Positions 39,025 through 47,360 of a stretch of 64,000 bases of DNA are shown piece by piece (position 1 is the stretch's first letter; every line of letters begins with the position of its first letter). The position numbers were made by a program, and so were the translations under genes. This stretch comes from Aalborgiella sp963841045 (lineage in GTDB: Bacteria > Pseudomonadota > Gammaproteobacteria > Burkholderiales > Burkholderiaceae_C), in assembly GCA_963841045.1 (NCBI GenBank), contig CAWJBD010000013.1:62001-126000 (forward strand). The letters run 5' to 3'. The notes under the pieces are model-generated. The model saw nothing but the letters and a program-made list of their open reading frames with translations. It did not search any database and was not told the DNA's origin.

Positions 39025-39810
39025 CTATTTGTAGAAAAGATTTGGGTACATAGTTTCTGGATAGCCTGCCACATCAACAGGAACGTCATCCCCAAGCTGC
39101 AAATATGCACCGTTTGTGTAAAAAATGGCTTTACCAAAAGAACCACCGCCAATTCTAGAATAAAAGGCTTTATCTACCGTTTTACCACCTGTTATTGTTT
39201 TAGTGCCTTCAAGCGCGATATTGAGTGCATAGGTTGGTCTTATTCCATTAACCACACTACAAGTTGCATTGGTATAAATAACTGTATCAATGCTGAGCGT
39301 GAATGAGCTAGCTGATGTCGGTGTTATGGTGAATTTATCAATCGTATGGTCTGTCGGCCCAATTGACTCTCCCATGTTAGGTGTGCAAGTACCTGTCCAA
39401 ACACCCGCGTATTTGCCAGCCGCTGTAATGCAATCTGCACCTTTGACAGTCACTGTGTAAACTTGTTTAGTGCCATCCGGTGCAGTCAAAGTGAACTCAA
39501 CAGGATGACTGTAATCACGTGCCACGTTTGGGTCAGGACTGATGCTTGCACCACTTGCATTCACGCTAATGACCAAGTTTTCAATTGTTGTGGCGCAATT
39601 ACCCAAACCGCTTAGATCAATGGTTACGTTTTGACCGTTCACGGTACCTTTGACACCCATGGCACTGAATTCTCCGCCTACTGATGTCGTGGTACTCGAA
39701 TCACTGCCACTGCATGCTGCAAGAAATACTGATAACAACAAGGTCGCCATTCCCAAATTGATGCATTTAAGAGTGCGATGGGTGCTTATAGCTCTGTGAA
39801 TATTAATCAT
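39025..39810 (-). CDS. Lipoprotein of unknown function
   Basis: I start at the ATG at 39810 because AGGAG lies 7 bases upstream; the open frame begins seven codons earlier. The 261 residues open with a lipoprotein signal (lipobox FLAAC) and a Ser/Thr-rich linker. An Ig-like repeat follows: ISVNASGASISPDPNVARDY and EFTLTAPDGTKQVYTVTVKG resemble DUF5018-type surface domains. Next comes a beta-rich region with a Cys pair (GTCTPNMG, ATCSVVNG). It stands alone with its own terminator. The base composition looks more AT-rich than its neighbours, so it may have been acquired. No function can be named. Confidence 0.7.
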   Translation of the reverse strand: MINIHRAISTHRTLKCINLGMATLLLSVFLAACSGSDSSTTTSVGGEFSAMGVKGTVNGQNVTIDLSGLGNCATTIENLVISVNASGASISPDPNVARDYSHPVEFTLTAPDGTKQVYTVTVKGADCITAAGKYAGVWTGTCTPNMGESIGPTDHTIDKFTITPTSASSFTLSIDTVIYTNATCSVVNGIRPTYALNIALEGTKTITGGKTVDKAFYSRIGGGSFGKAIFYTNGAYLQLGDDVPVDVAGYPETMYPNLFYK

Positions 39811-39931
39811 GTTTATCTCCTGAGAAATCAAATCGTAAGAAGAACACGATTAAATTTTATGCCTTTGAGCACAAAAATGAATGTGCATTAAGGTATAGAC
39901 CGAAAGGTACAGAAGCTGTACGCTGGTCTCT

Positions 39932-42185
39932 TCAGAGTGAGTTCAAAACCTTGTTCACATCGTCCACAGAAATCACTTCTGACAACACCACAGGTGCTTT
40001 GCCAGGTGCGTAAAACACATACGACCGGCACACCGTTGCGCCCGAGTTTGGCCAGTGCGACGGTGATGGCCGGGTCGCGACGTGTCCAGTCGGCGCGCAG
40101 CATAGTTGACTTTTTTTGCATCGAAGTTCGCTAACAGCTCTGCATTGGCCAGCGTGGTTTTTTTGTTGTATTGACAGGTCACGCACCATGCGGCGGTGAA
40201 ATCGACAAACACCGGTTTGCCTTCTGCCAGCAATTGTTCAACACGATTGGGTGCCCATGCTTGCCAACGTTCTGTTGGGTTGCTGCTGCCTGATGTGGCA
40301 GCAACAGGCTCTGCTAATTTGGTGATTTGCGGACCAAAAGAAACGATGGAATAAACCAGTGCCAGCAAAGAAAATAGACCCAACCATATGCGGGTGCGGC
40401 CTTGCAGTGTGAATGTCCACAGCAACATAGCCATTGCCAACAAAATCAACAGCAATGCACCCGCACCATCAATGCCACTTTGTTGCCCCAACACCCATAC
40501 CAACCACACCACAGTGGCAAACATGGGAAATGCCATCAACTTTTTAAAGGTGTCCATCCACGCGCCAGGTCGTGGCAGGGCACGCGCCACCGCAGGTATG
40601 AAGCTGGCCAGTACAAAGGGCAATGCCATGCCCACGCCGATGGCGGCAAAAATCATCAAGGCTTGCAAAGCAGGTAAACCCAATGCAAAACCCAAAGATG
40701 CACCCATGAACGGTGCCGTGCAAGGTGACGCCACTGCAACAGCCAATATGCCAGATAAAAACGAATCCACCATGGGGTGCTTGGCGCGAGCAGATGCGAT
40801 GTTGGATGGCAGCACGCTGCCAAATTCAAACAAGCCTGCCAAGTTCAAACCAATGATGGTGAACAGCACCGCCAACGCAGCCACCACAGCAGGACTTTGC
40901 AACTGAAAGCCCCAACCCAGTTGCTCGCCTGCAGCGCGCAATGCCAGCATCAAGCCACCCAGCAGCACAAACGACAGCACCACACCCACCAAATAGGCAA
41001 TGCCACTTTGGCGGTGCAAACGCACTTCGCTGTGCGAACTGTGCTGCGAAAAACTCACCACTTTGATGGCCAACACGGGGAACACACAAGGCATCAAGTT
41101 CAATATCAAGCCACCTAAAAATGCACCCAGTAACGATGCCCACATGCCCACGTCTGAGCCTGCTGTGGTGATGGGTGCAGCTTCGGTCGCTGCAGCTTTG
41201 TTGCTCTCTTTATTGCTCTCAAGGGCTGCTGTCAATGCAGGCGAAACAGCCGTTGCCTCGACTTTAGGCCAAGCCGCAGCGCCGCCTGTCACGCTGGCCA
41301 CTGTGTACCAAGATTGTTCGCCCACTTTCAGCACCCATGGTACTGAGGCCGGGCTGTTGGCGCGCAGGGCAGACAAAGGTATGTTGGCAGTCCATATCAT
41401 TGCCCTGCCATGACTGCGTGGGTGTTGCGGCTGTTTCAATCAGCTCTGAAACTTCTGGAAACGCTTCGATTGTTTTACCTTGCAAAGCAGCTGGCAAACC
41501 TGTTACTGTGAGTCGCAAACTTTTGGCTTGGACATCCACTTTGCTAACGGCATTGGTCAGCTGGCTGTGGCAATTTGGATTTGGCAGCATTGAAAACAGC
41601 CGCGTTGATGGCGGTTGTGCTTTGTACCGGAATGGTCAATGCGAACTCGCCTTCTTCAGGCACACATTCCAATTTGCACGCCAACCACTGTGCTTTGAGT
41701 TTGATTGCTAACTCTTTGTTCAAACCTGTTGGTTTGAAATCAGGCGTGATGATGAGTGGCACCGCCAATAACATCGTGCCCTCATAGCCATAATTGGCCA
41801 AGGTGGAAATGCGAATTTTTTGCGGCGTCGGCCATGCAATATCGCCAGCCATGACGCCCACGGGTAATGACCACTCCAAGGTGGTGGGTGCGCCAGAGTC
41901 ACCCGAATTTTTCCAATAAGTGTGCCAGTGCGGTTGGTGCGCCAGTTGCAAACCCACCCAAACGGTGTTGGCATCCACTTTGTCGCCACTGACCGCCACG
42001 CCCTGCGGCGCATGCGCCATGAGCTCGGCACGCACCCGCTCGGTGGTAACCACTGATTTGGCTGTGGATGTCGAAGATATAGATAGATTTTGGCCTGTAG
42101 CCGGCGTACTGATTGCCTGTATTGCTACAAAAATAGTAGCAATTAGGGATTTGACATATCTAAAGGTAGTGCTTGTGTATTGCAT
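39932..42185 (-). CDS. dsbD: Protein-disulfide reductase DsbD (four frameshifts)
   Basis: Inner-membrane protein that carries electrons from thioredoxin to periplasmic DsbC and related proteins. The signal peptide is encoded by a repeat copy (IATIFVAIQAISTPATGQ). After it come a periplasmic domain (KAQWLACKLECVPEEGEF), eight membrane spans with the Cys pair in LNLMPCVFPVLA and ASPCTAPFMGASLG, and a C-terminal thioredoxin domain with FVDFTAAWCVTCQYN. The frame breaks near 41550 and 41400, at a seven-T run at 40111-40117 and near 40020. At the T run, dropping one base restores FDAKKSTMLRADWTRRDPA. About 750 residues result. The layout is that of the ScsB/DsbD family. Confidence 0.88.
42090..42143 (-). 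repeat. Interspersed hairpin repeat, copy 8 (coding, DsbD signal peptide)
   Basis: Minus-strand copy in the sense of dsbD: TTGCTACTATTTTTGTAGCA hairpin, ATACAG linker (CAG in place of TAG), then GCAATCAGTACGCCGGCTAC and AGGCCAA. It encodes the hydrophobic end and the cleavage region of the signal peptide. Confidence 0.92.
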
Positions 42186-42272
42186 AGAAGAGTGTGATTA
42201 AACCACGCCGACATAGTTCAGTTTTTGCCCCATGTACAAGACCTCATACCGTACTGACATTGCACACAGGGG

Positions 42273-43157
42273 CTACACACTGCGTACCAAACGCACAGCA
42301 AACAAATTATTCTGGTCATTTAAGCCACGGCTACCGGTGCCAAAATAAACATTCCATGCATCTTTGGCACCGCTGCTGTTCACGCCTTCAATGGTGGTGG
42401 AAGACCAAAAAATAATCTCTGGCGCATTCGGAAAGGCTGCTTCACAAATGGTGTGTTCAGCACCATTTTGCAACAGACTTTCAAGTTCGTTGGCTGTCGG
42501 TACACGCCAATCGGTGTAGCCCGCAAATCCACCCTGCTGATTCAAGGCATGCGGTATGGACATCGCGCCCTCCCAAGTGAAAGTCAGCACAGCGCCTTGG
42601 CACAGTGGTCCCTCTTGCCCTTGCGCGCATTTCATCCACATCAGTTTGAAACGTGTATCGGTGATGGTGCCATCACCATGGTCAACGTAGCCAGCACGGT
42701 CTAACTCTCGCTGTCGCCATTGAGCCTCTTGTGCCAAGACGCTTGCCATTAATTTGGCCGATTCTTCATGCGACAACTTGGGCAACAGGTCTCGTTCGTA
42801 TTGATCAAATTTATCAATGAACGACAAAACGGTATCCGTTTTCATTTCTAAAACCAAATGCTGTCCGTATTTCAACAAATCTACCTGATGTGCCAGGTGT
42901 GTGTCGGCCAAGGCATCCAGTCGCTTCAGAAACACGCTGGCGGCCTCTAGTGGCTGTCTGAATTTTTCTATGGCCGCAGCGAAATCCACACTGTCATCGT
43001 CGTTTCGATTGGTCAGATAAGTGTTCAGCTCTTTGTTGAGTCCCAACAGGCGCTCTAAGCTTGTGCGGTATTCAAAAGCGAGCGCCCACAAATCGACATA
43101 GTCCTTCACCGTGGTGTCCACGTTTTGCTTTTCTAAATGCTTACTTTTTGTAGCCAT
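42273..43157 (-). CDS. DUF1566 domain protein
   Basis: A 294-residue protein without a signal peptide. The first 165 residues are charged and helical (AFEYRTSLERLLGLNKELNTYL, HEESAKLMASVLAQEAQWRQRE) and probably form a coiled coil. The C-terminal 120 residues are a DUF1566/Lcl-type domain, related to the C-type-lectin-like fold of phage and surface proteins: MWMKCAQGQEGPLCQG, YTDWRVPTANELESLLQ, FWSSTTIEG and NLFAVRLVRSV. It lies 16 bases after coaX on the same strand. Function is unknown. Confidence 0.78.
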   Translation of the reverse strand: MATKSKHLEKQNVDTTVKDYVDLWALAFEYRTSLERLLGLNKELNTYLTNRNDDDSVDFAAAIEKFRQPLEAASVFLKRLDALADTHLAHQVDLLKYGQHLVLEMKTDTVLSFIDKFDQYERDLLPKLSHEESAKLMASVLAQEAQWRQRELDRAGYVDHGDGTITDTRFKLMWMKCAQGQEGPLCQGAVLTFTWEGAMSIPHALNQQGGFAGYTDWRVPTANELESLLQNGAEHTICEAAFPNAPEIIFWSSTTIEGVNSSGAKDAWNVYFGTGSRGLNDQNNLFAVRLVRSV

Positions 43158-43173
43158 TTTTGAATGCGTGAAT

Positions 43174-43941
43174 TTAGTCGGGAAACCTCAATTTTGCAAT
43201 TTCTAACAAGCCATCAAATATCAAACTGTCTATCAGTTCAAATGGCACACTCATGCTGGGCGCCATTTTCCAGCCAGCACCACCGGTCATAAAGCAAACA
43301 GGTTCTGCCCCTGTGTGTTGCCGCAGATGTTGAATCATGCGCTCGACCGCACCGGCGATGGCGAAAGTTCCACCGCTGGTCAAGGCATCGCTGGTGTTGG
43401 TTGGAAAGTTCACCACCTCGCCGGTCGGTACATGTAAACCTGCCGTGCCAGACTCCAAAGCTTTGAGCATGATGCCATGCCCTGGAATGATGATGCCGCC
43501 TAAAAATTTGCCAGAAGCATCGATGGCTTCAACCGTCACCGCTGTACCCACCATCACCACAATAATGGGTTTACCGATTCCACGATCCAGCATCCGATGG
43601 CGCGCACCGATCATGGCCACCCATCGATCAGCGCCTAAACGTGTAGGGTGGTCGTAGCCATTTACCAATCCAGCCTCTTGCGCGCTGGCGATGACCCACT
43701 GTGGTACTGGTTCCCACAACTCTAACTGCAAGGTCACCCGTCTGCGAATGTGATCTCCCGCGACGATGCAACCCAAAATATGTTGAGGCGCTGGCAATTT
43801 GCTCCATGCACCTTCGGCCAAGGTGTCAATATTTTCTAAAAATTCAGCGCCATGTGCGAGCAGCTTGGCACCCGGAATTGCTTTGTCGTACAGCGCCCAT
43901 TTGAGCCGCGTATTGCCAACATCGAGTGCGAGAAAACTCAT
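43174..43941 (-). CDS. coaX: Type III pantothenate kinase
   Basis: First step of coenzyme A synthesis; the potassium-dependent CoaX type. LALDVGNTRLKWALYD is the first phosphate-binding motif, GADRWVAMIGARH the pantothenate/ATP region, VGTAVTVEAID the second phosphate motif and GGIIIPGHGIM the third. The length of 255 residues is normal. In many betaproteobacteria birA lies upstream; here the upstream neighbour is the divergent lysM gene. Confidence 0.93.
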   Translation of the reverse strand: MSFLALDVGNTRLKWALYDKAIPGAKLLAHGAEFLENIDTLAEGAWSKLPAPQHILGCIVAGDHIRRRVTLQLELWEPVPQWVIASAQEAGLVNGYDHPTRLGADRWVAMIGARHRMLDRGIGKPIIVVMVGTAVTVEAIDASGKFLGGIIIPGHGIMLKALESGTAGLHVPTGEVVNFPTNTSDALTSGGTFAIAGAVERMIQHLRQHTGAEPVCFMTGGAGWKMAPSMSVPFELIDSLIFDGLLEIAKLRFPD

Positions 43942-44057
43942 GCTTAGTCTTTTTTGTTACTGTTTAGCGCGATTCTATCTGTCTATGCGATGGTCAGCTG
44001 CGTGACATAGAACACAGATTGGAAGATTATTGCGATGCATCAGGGTTTTTACCCATT

Positions 44058-44091
44058 ATTTATGACAATTTACGAAAATCTTGTCATAAAT
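44058..44091. promoter_or_regulatory. Perfect 11-base inverted repeat upstream of lysM
   Basis: ATTTATGACAA (44058-44068) and TTGTCATAAAT (44081-44091) are exact inverted repeats with a 12-base spacer, 84 bases before the lysM ATG. No T run follows, and it lies between divergent genes, so an operator is more likely than a terminator. Confidence 0.55.
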
Positions 44092-44174
44092 TCCATGTAC
44101 AGTAACGCAGTGTAAGGGTTGAATTGTTTAGCCCTCACGCTTAATTTGCTTGTCCATTTTTAAGGAGAAATCTC

Positions 44175-44681
44175 ATGGGTATGTTTAGTTTTATCAAAGA
44201 AGCCGGTGAAAAACTGTTTGGTCATAAAGAAGTAGAAGACGCAGCAGCTAAAGCTGCAACCGACGAGGCTGCACGTGCGCGCTCTGAGGAATTGAACAAA
44301 GCGGCTGCAGATGGCATTGCCAAATACATCGAAGCGCAAAACTTGGGCATCGAAGGTCTGTACGTCACATTTGATGGCGCTACCAGCGCGGTCGAATTGC
44401 AAGGCACTGCACCCTCACAAGAAGCCAGCGAAAAAGCAGCTCTGTGCTGCGGCAATGTGGGTGGTGTAGGAAGTGTCAACAACATGTTGGCCGTGTCTGA
44501 CTCTGCTGGCGAATCACAATTCCACGACGTGGTGCGTGGCGACACCTTGTCTGCCATTGCAAAAGAATACTACGGCAATGCCAACAAGTACATGGCTATT
44601 TTTGAAGCCAACAAGCCTATGTTGAGCCACCCAGACAAAATTTACCCAGGTCAAAAACTGCGCATTCCGCCATTGGCATAA
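44175..44681 (+). CDS. lysM: LysM/BON domain protein (Kbp/YgaU-like)
   Basis: Homologue of Kbp (YgaU), a small cytoplasmic K+-binding protein in E. coli that is induced by osmotic stress. The 168 residues have no signal peptide. A charged helix (residues 1-50) precedes a BON domain (KYIEAQNLGIEGLYVTFDG to VNNMLAVSD) and a LysM domain (HDVVRGDTLSAIAKEYYGN to GQKLRIPPLA). AAGGAGA lies 6 bases before the ATG. A strong terminator follows. An inverted repeat upstream may bind a regulator. Confidence 0.9.
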   Translation: MGMFSFIKEAGEKLFGHKEVEDAAAKAATDEAARARSEELNKAAADGIAKYIEAQNLGIEGLYVTFDGATSAVELQGTAPSQEASEKAALCCGNVGGVGSVNNMLAVSDSAGESQFHDVVRGDTLSAIAKEYYGNANKYMAIFEANKPMLSHPDKIYPGQKLRIPPLA

Positions 44682-44702
44682 TTCAGAAATTTATGCAAAA
44701 TA

Positions 44703-44753
44703 CGCCTCTAGATGGCGTATTGGTTGCCTGAATTGCTATTAAATCAATAGCGT
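44703..44753 (-). repeat. Interspersed hairpin repeat, copy 9 (after lysM)
   Basis: Minus-strand copy: TTGATTTAATAGCAA hairpin half, then CAGGCAACCAATACGCCATC and TAGAGGC. Its hairpin arm is shared with the lysM terminator. Confidence 0.8.
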
Positions 44754-44782
44754 CAAGCTTTGCAGCTTGACGCTATTTTTTT
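44746..44782 (+). terminator. Terminator after lysM
   Basis: AATAGCGTCAAGCT and AGCTTGACGCTATT form a perfect 14-bp stem around TTGC, followed by five more T. The left arm begins inside repeat copy 9, so repeat and terminator are merged. It also faces the csoR-type gene from the other side. Confidence 0.92.
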
Positions 44783-44806
44783 GCTCTGCAAGACTCCTTA
44801 ATGGAA

Positions 44807-45052
44807 TCAAGCAAACTTGGACAACATGTCAGCCACATCGCCTGAGGGCAGGTCGCCCTGTTCGATCATACAGCCGACCATGGTGAAAAAGGATTTGTCC
44901 AAAGCTTTGCGCGCGGCAGAGAGTTGTTGTGCAATTTTTTCACAGCTTTGATCTTCGTTGATCAAGCGTTGCACACCACGCAACTGGCCTTCAACGCGTG
45001 CCAAACGGGCACACATGGCTTTTTTGGTGTCTGGGTCTGTGAGTTGGGTCAT
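44807..45052 (-). CDS. CsoR/RcnR/FrmR-family repressor
   Basis: Small all-helical DNA-binding repressor of the family that senses copper, nickel, formaldehyde or sulfur species. The 81 residues show CARLARVEGQLRGVQRLI and CEKIAQQLSAARKALDKSFF. The first metal-site Cys is Cys37. The usual His 25 residues later is Met62 here, with Cys61 next to it, so the ligand set is not that of copper-sensing CsoR. Its ATG overlaps the end of hprK by four bases, so it is the last gene of a ptsN-hprK operon. The signal it senses is unknown. Confidence 0.82.
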   Translation of the reverse strand: MTQLTDPDTKKAMCARLARVEGQLRGVQRLINEDQSCEKIAQQLSAARKALDKSFFTMVGCMIEQGDLPSGDVADMLSKFA

Positions 45053-45996
45053 GAATTCTCCATCGCTTTACGCTGGCGCGCACTAAATTCTTCATAAGTG
45101 TCTATGCCACGCAATTGTAAGATGGTATTGCGCACGGCCGCTTCAACCAAAACCGCAATGTTTCGCCCTGCCACCACTTGTATCACTACTTTTCTGATGG
45201 CGATGCCCAACACATCCTGGGTCAAAGGTTCAGAGGGCATTCGTTCGTAGTCGCGCTCTAAGGTGTCACGTTTAACCAAATGCACCACCAGTTTCAAACG
45301 CAAGCGTCGTCTCACTGCTGTTTCACCAAAAATTGCTTTGATGTCCAATAAACCAATACCGCGCACTTCCAGCAAATTTTGCAACAACTCGGGACAACGG
45401 CCTTCTATGGTGGTTTGATTGGTACGGTACAAGTCAACGGCATCATCGGCAACCAGTCCATGACCGCGCGAAATCAGTTCAAGCCCAAGCTCACTTTTGC
45501 CCAAACCGGATTCGCCCGTGATCAACACCCCTAATCCCAAGATATCCATGAACACACCGTGCATGGTAGTGCGGTCAGCAAAATGCTTGGCAAGGTAATT
45601 GCGCATCACGTCAATGACATAGGCAGCTGATTCTTGTGTCGCAAATAATGGGATTTGCGCGCGCTCACACAAGGACAACAGACTTGGTGGCGGTATTTGA
45701 CCATCGCCCACCACAATCAATGGTGGCTCTAGCTTGACCACGCGGTTGATGCGGCGCGCACAATCTTCTTCCGTGCCCTGTGTCAAGTAAGCCACTTCGC
45801 GCTCGCCCAAAACTTGCATGCGGTAGGGGTGAATGTAGTTGAGATACCCAACCAAATCAGCGGTAGAACGTGCCGCACGCACCGCCACCTCGTCAAATCG
45901 GCGTTCAGACGCGGACGAGCCGGCCAACCAATCCCACTTGAGATAGGTGCGAAAGTGCTCGAACAGAACATCGGCGCTAACGACAGAAGGCTTCAT
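45049..45996 (-). CDS. hprK: HPr kinase/phosphorylase
   Basis: Bifunctional enzyme that phosphorylates and dephosphorylates a serine of HPr, and so tunes the nitrogen-type PTS in betaproteobacteria. The 315 residues carry the Walker A motif TGESGLGKSELGLELI and the signature region EVRGIGLLDIKAIFG. An N-terminal domain of about 130 residues (SLCERAQIPLFATQESAAYV) has the usual fold. It lies four bases after ptsN and overlaps the CsoR-type gene. Confidence 0.95.
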   Translation of the reverse strand: MKPSVVSADVLFEHFRTYLKWDWLAGSSASERRFDEVAVRAARSTADLVGYLNYIHPYRMQVLGEREVAYLTQGTEEDCARRINRVVKLEPPLIVVGDGQIPPPSLLSLCERAQIPLFATQESAAYVIDVMRNYLAKHFADRTTMHGVFMDILGLGVLITGESGLGKSELGLELISRGHGLVADDAVDLYRTNQTTIEGRCPELLQNLLEVRGIGLLDIKAIFGETAVRRRLRLKLVVHLVKRDTLERDYERMPSEPLTQDVLGIAIRKVVIQVVAGRNIAVLVEAAVRNTILQLRGIDTYEEFSARQRKAMENS

Positions 45997-46000
45997 GGTT

Positions 46001-46462
46001 TTAAAGTGTTGATTGCCAGCTTTGTATCAAACCGTGCACAACAGTCGAATCGTTTGTGGTTTTGAGTTGCTCCCGCAAAGTGGCATCACTCAAAAGTTCT
46101 GCAATTTCAGAGAGAATTTCAAGGTGTTTTTGGGTTGCTGCCTCTGGCACAAGCAAGAAAATCAGCAAATTAACCAACTGCTCGTCTGGCGCATCAAAGC
46201 CAATAGGTTGCGCCAATTGAAACACCGCTGCCATGGGTGACTTAAGACCTTTGATCCGCCCGTGCGGTATGGCCACGCCATGACCAAGCCCAGTGGAACC
46301 CAATCGTTCCCGGGCAAAAAGGCTATCGGTCACCATGGCACGGTTTAAATTGTGCAATTGCTCAAATAGAAAACCGGCCTCTTCAAAAGCACGTTTTTTG
46401 CTGGTGGCTTCTACCCCCACCAAAACATGCGTGACAGGCAAAATGCTGGATAGTCGATTCAT
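46001..46462 (-). CDS. ptsN: PTS IIA-like nitrogen regulatory protein
   Basis: EIIA-Ntr, a phosphorylated regulator of potassium transport and nitrogen-linked responses. I choose the ATG at 46462 (MNRLSSILPVTHVLV), where the family normally starts; the open frame extends seven codons upstream. The 153 residues carry the phosphorylated His in LGHGVAIPHGRI, followed by VNLLIFLLVPEAATQKHLEIL. It heads the ptsN-hprK-csoR run. A terminator separates it from hpf upstream. Confidence 0.94.
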   Translation of the reverse strand: MNRLSSILPVTHVLVGVEATSKKRAFEEAGFLFEQLHNLNRAMVTDSLFARERLGSTGLGHGVAIPHGRIKGLKSPMAAVFQLAQPIGFDAPDEQLVNLLIFLLVPEAATQKHLEILSEIAELLSDATLREQLKTTNDSTVVHGLIQSWQSTL

Positions 46463-46564
46463 CATGAAGTCAAGATTATGCACGCTTAACTAAACAAATT
46501 CGCAAACAAATTAGGCTGCTGTGCCAACTTTGCACGCAAAACAATATGCAAAGCGAATAATGCA

Positions 46565-46607
46565 TAAAAAAAGCCCTGCAACTGTCAACAAACAGCTGTC
46601 AAGGCTC
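46565..46607 (-). terminator. Terminator after hpf
   Basis: On the minus strand a long stem (AGCCTTG-A-CAGCTG with CAGTTGCAGGGCT, one bulged base) is followed by seven T, about 40 bases past the hpf stop and before the ptsN start. Confidence 0.85.
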
Positions 46608-46648
46608 TTTTACGATGGTTTACGAATGTTTGCTCAATATGTTGATAT

Positions 46649-46978
46649 TTACATCAATCTTTTGGCAGCGTCGTGGTGATGGTCTTTGGTTTTTTCTTTG
46701 TGTTTGCCGACTTGACGGTCCAGTTTGTCCATCAGAGAGTCGACTGCAGCATACAAATCTTCATCTGCGCTTTCGGCAAACATATCGCCGCCTTTGACGT
46801 GAATGGTGCATTCTGCTCGTTGCCGTTTGTCTTTTTCTTTTTGTTTTTCGACGGATAACAATACCTTGATATCTACCAGTTGGTCAAAATGTCGTGTGAT
46901 TCTGTCTAATTTGCTGGTTACATACGTACGCAATGCGGGGGTAACTTCGAGATGGTGACCACTGATTGTCAAATTCAT
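46649..46978 (-). CDS. hpf: Ribosome hibernation promoting factor
   Basis: Binds the small ribosomal subunit in stationary phase and promotes inactive dimers. I start at the ATG at 46978 (MNLTISGHHLEVTPALR), with AGGAG 7 bases upstream. The 109 residues are the short HPF type: one domain, ending in a His/Lys-rich tail (GKHKEKTKDHHHDAAKRL). ptsN and hprK lie downstream, as in the rpoN-hpf-ptsN cluster, but rpoN is not upstream here; corA is. Confidence 0.94.
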   Translation of the reverse strand: MNLTISGHHLEVTPALRTYVTSKLDRITRHFDQLVDIKVLLSVEKQKEKDKRQRAECTIHVKGGDMFAESADEDLYAAVDSLMDKLDRQVGKHKEKTKDHHHDAAKRLM

Positions 46979-47190
46979 ACTTTGGCTCCTAACGAAAACT
47001 TTCAACAGATACCTGTACGGCTTGCCACTGGAAACTTTTACCGTCCACACAATCCGTACAAGCGGGACACTTGAAGTTCAAAATCAGCTCTCCAAGTGAC
47101 TTTACTATGCGCCCGCTTTGCTGAAATTGCAAGTACCTTATTAAAACGATGCCAATTTCTGACACTCTATTTTTGGCATAAAATCAGAGC
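46979..47190. other. Intergenic stretch between divergent hpf and corA
   Basis: Part of a 382-base gap. No reading frame in it looks coding. A TAAAAT at 47179-47184, preceded by TTGG, is a possible -10 for corA, with no good -35. Nothing else recognised. Confidence 0.4.
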
Positions 47191-47221
47191 TTCTCAATTT
47201 TTGGAGCATTCGCTTGGAAAC

Positions 47222-47360
47222 CTACCCTAGTTGGTAGCTTTTGACTCCCGTACGCGCGTTGACTTAAATAACTTTAGTTCGCGTGTTGGCGCTGGTGAGT
47301 TGAAAGCGATTCACACACCATATTGCCCTTTGTCGTACCACCCTTTTTCGGGAGTGAGCC
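47222..47360 (+). promoter_or_regulatory. Structured leader of corA that can hide its ribosome site
   Basis: ACTCCCG (47244-47250) is exactly complementary to CGGGAGT (47349-47355), and the latter contains the corA Shine-Dalgarno GGAG, 6 bases before the ATG at 47361. Between them further stems fit: ACGCG (47252-47256) with CGCGT (47280-47284), and TGGTG with CACCA around 47294-47320. A small hairpin CTACC/GGTAG (47222-47237) stands in front. The arrangement looks like a translational switch. I do not match it to a known riboswitch class. Confidence 0.55.
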
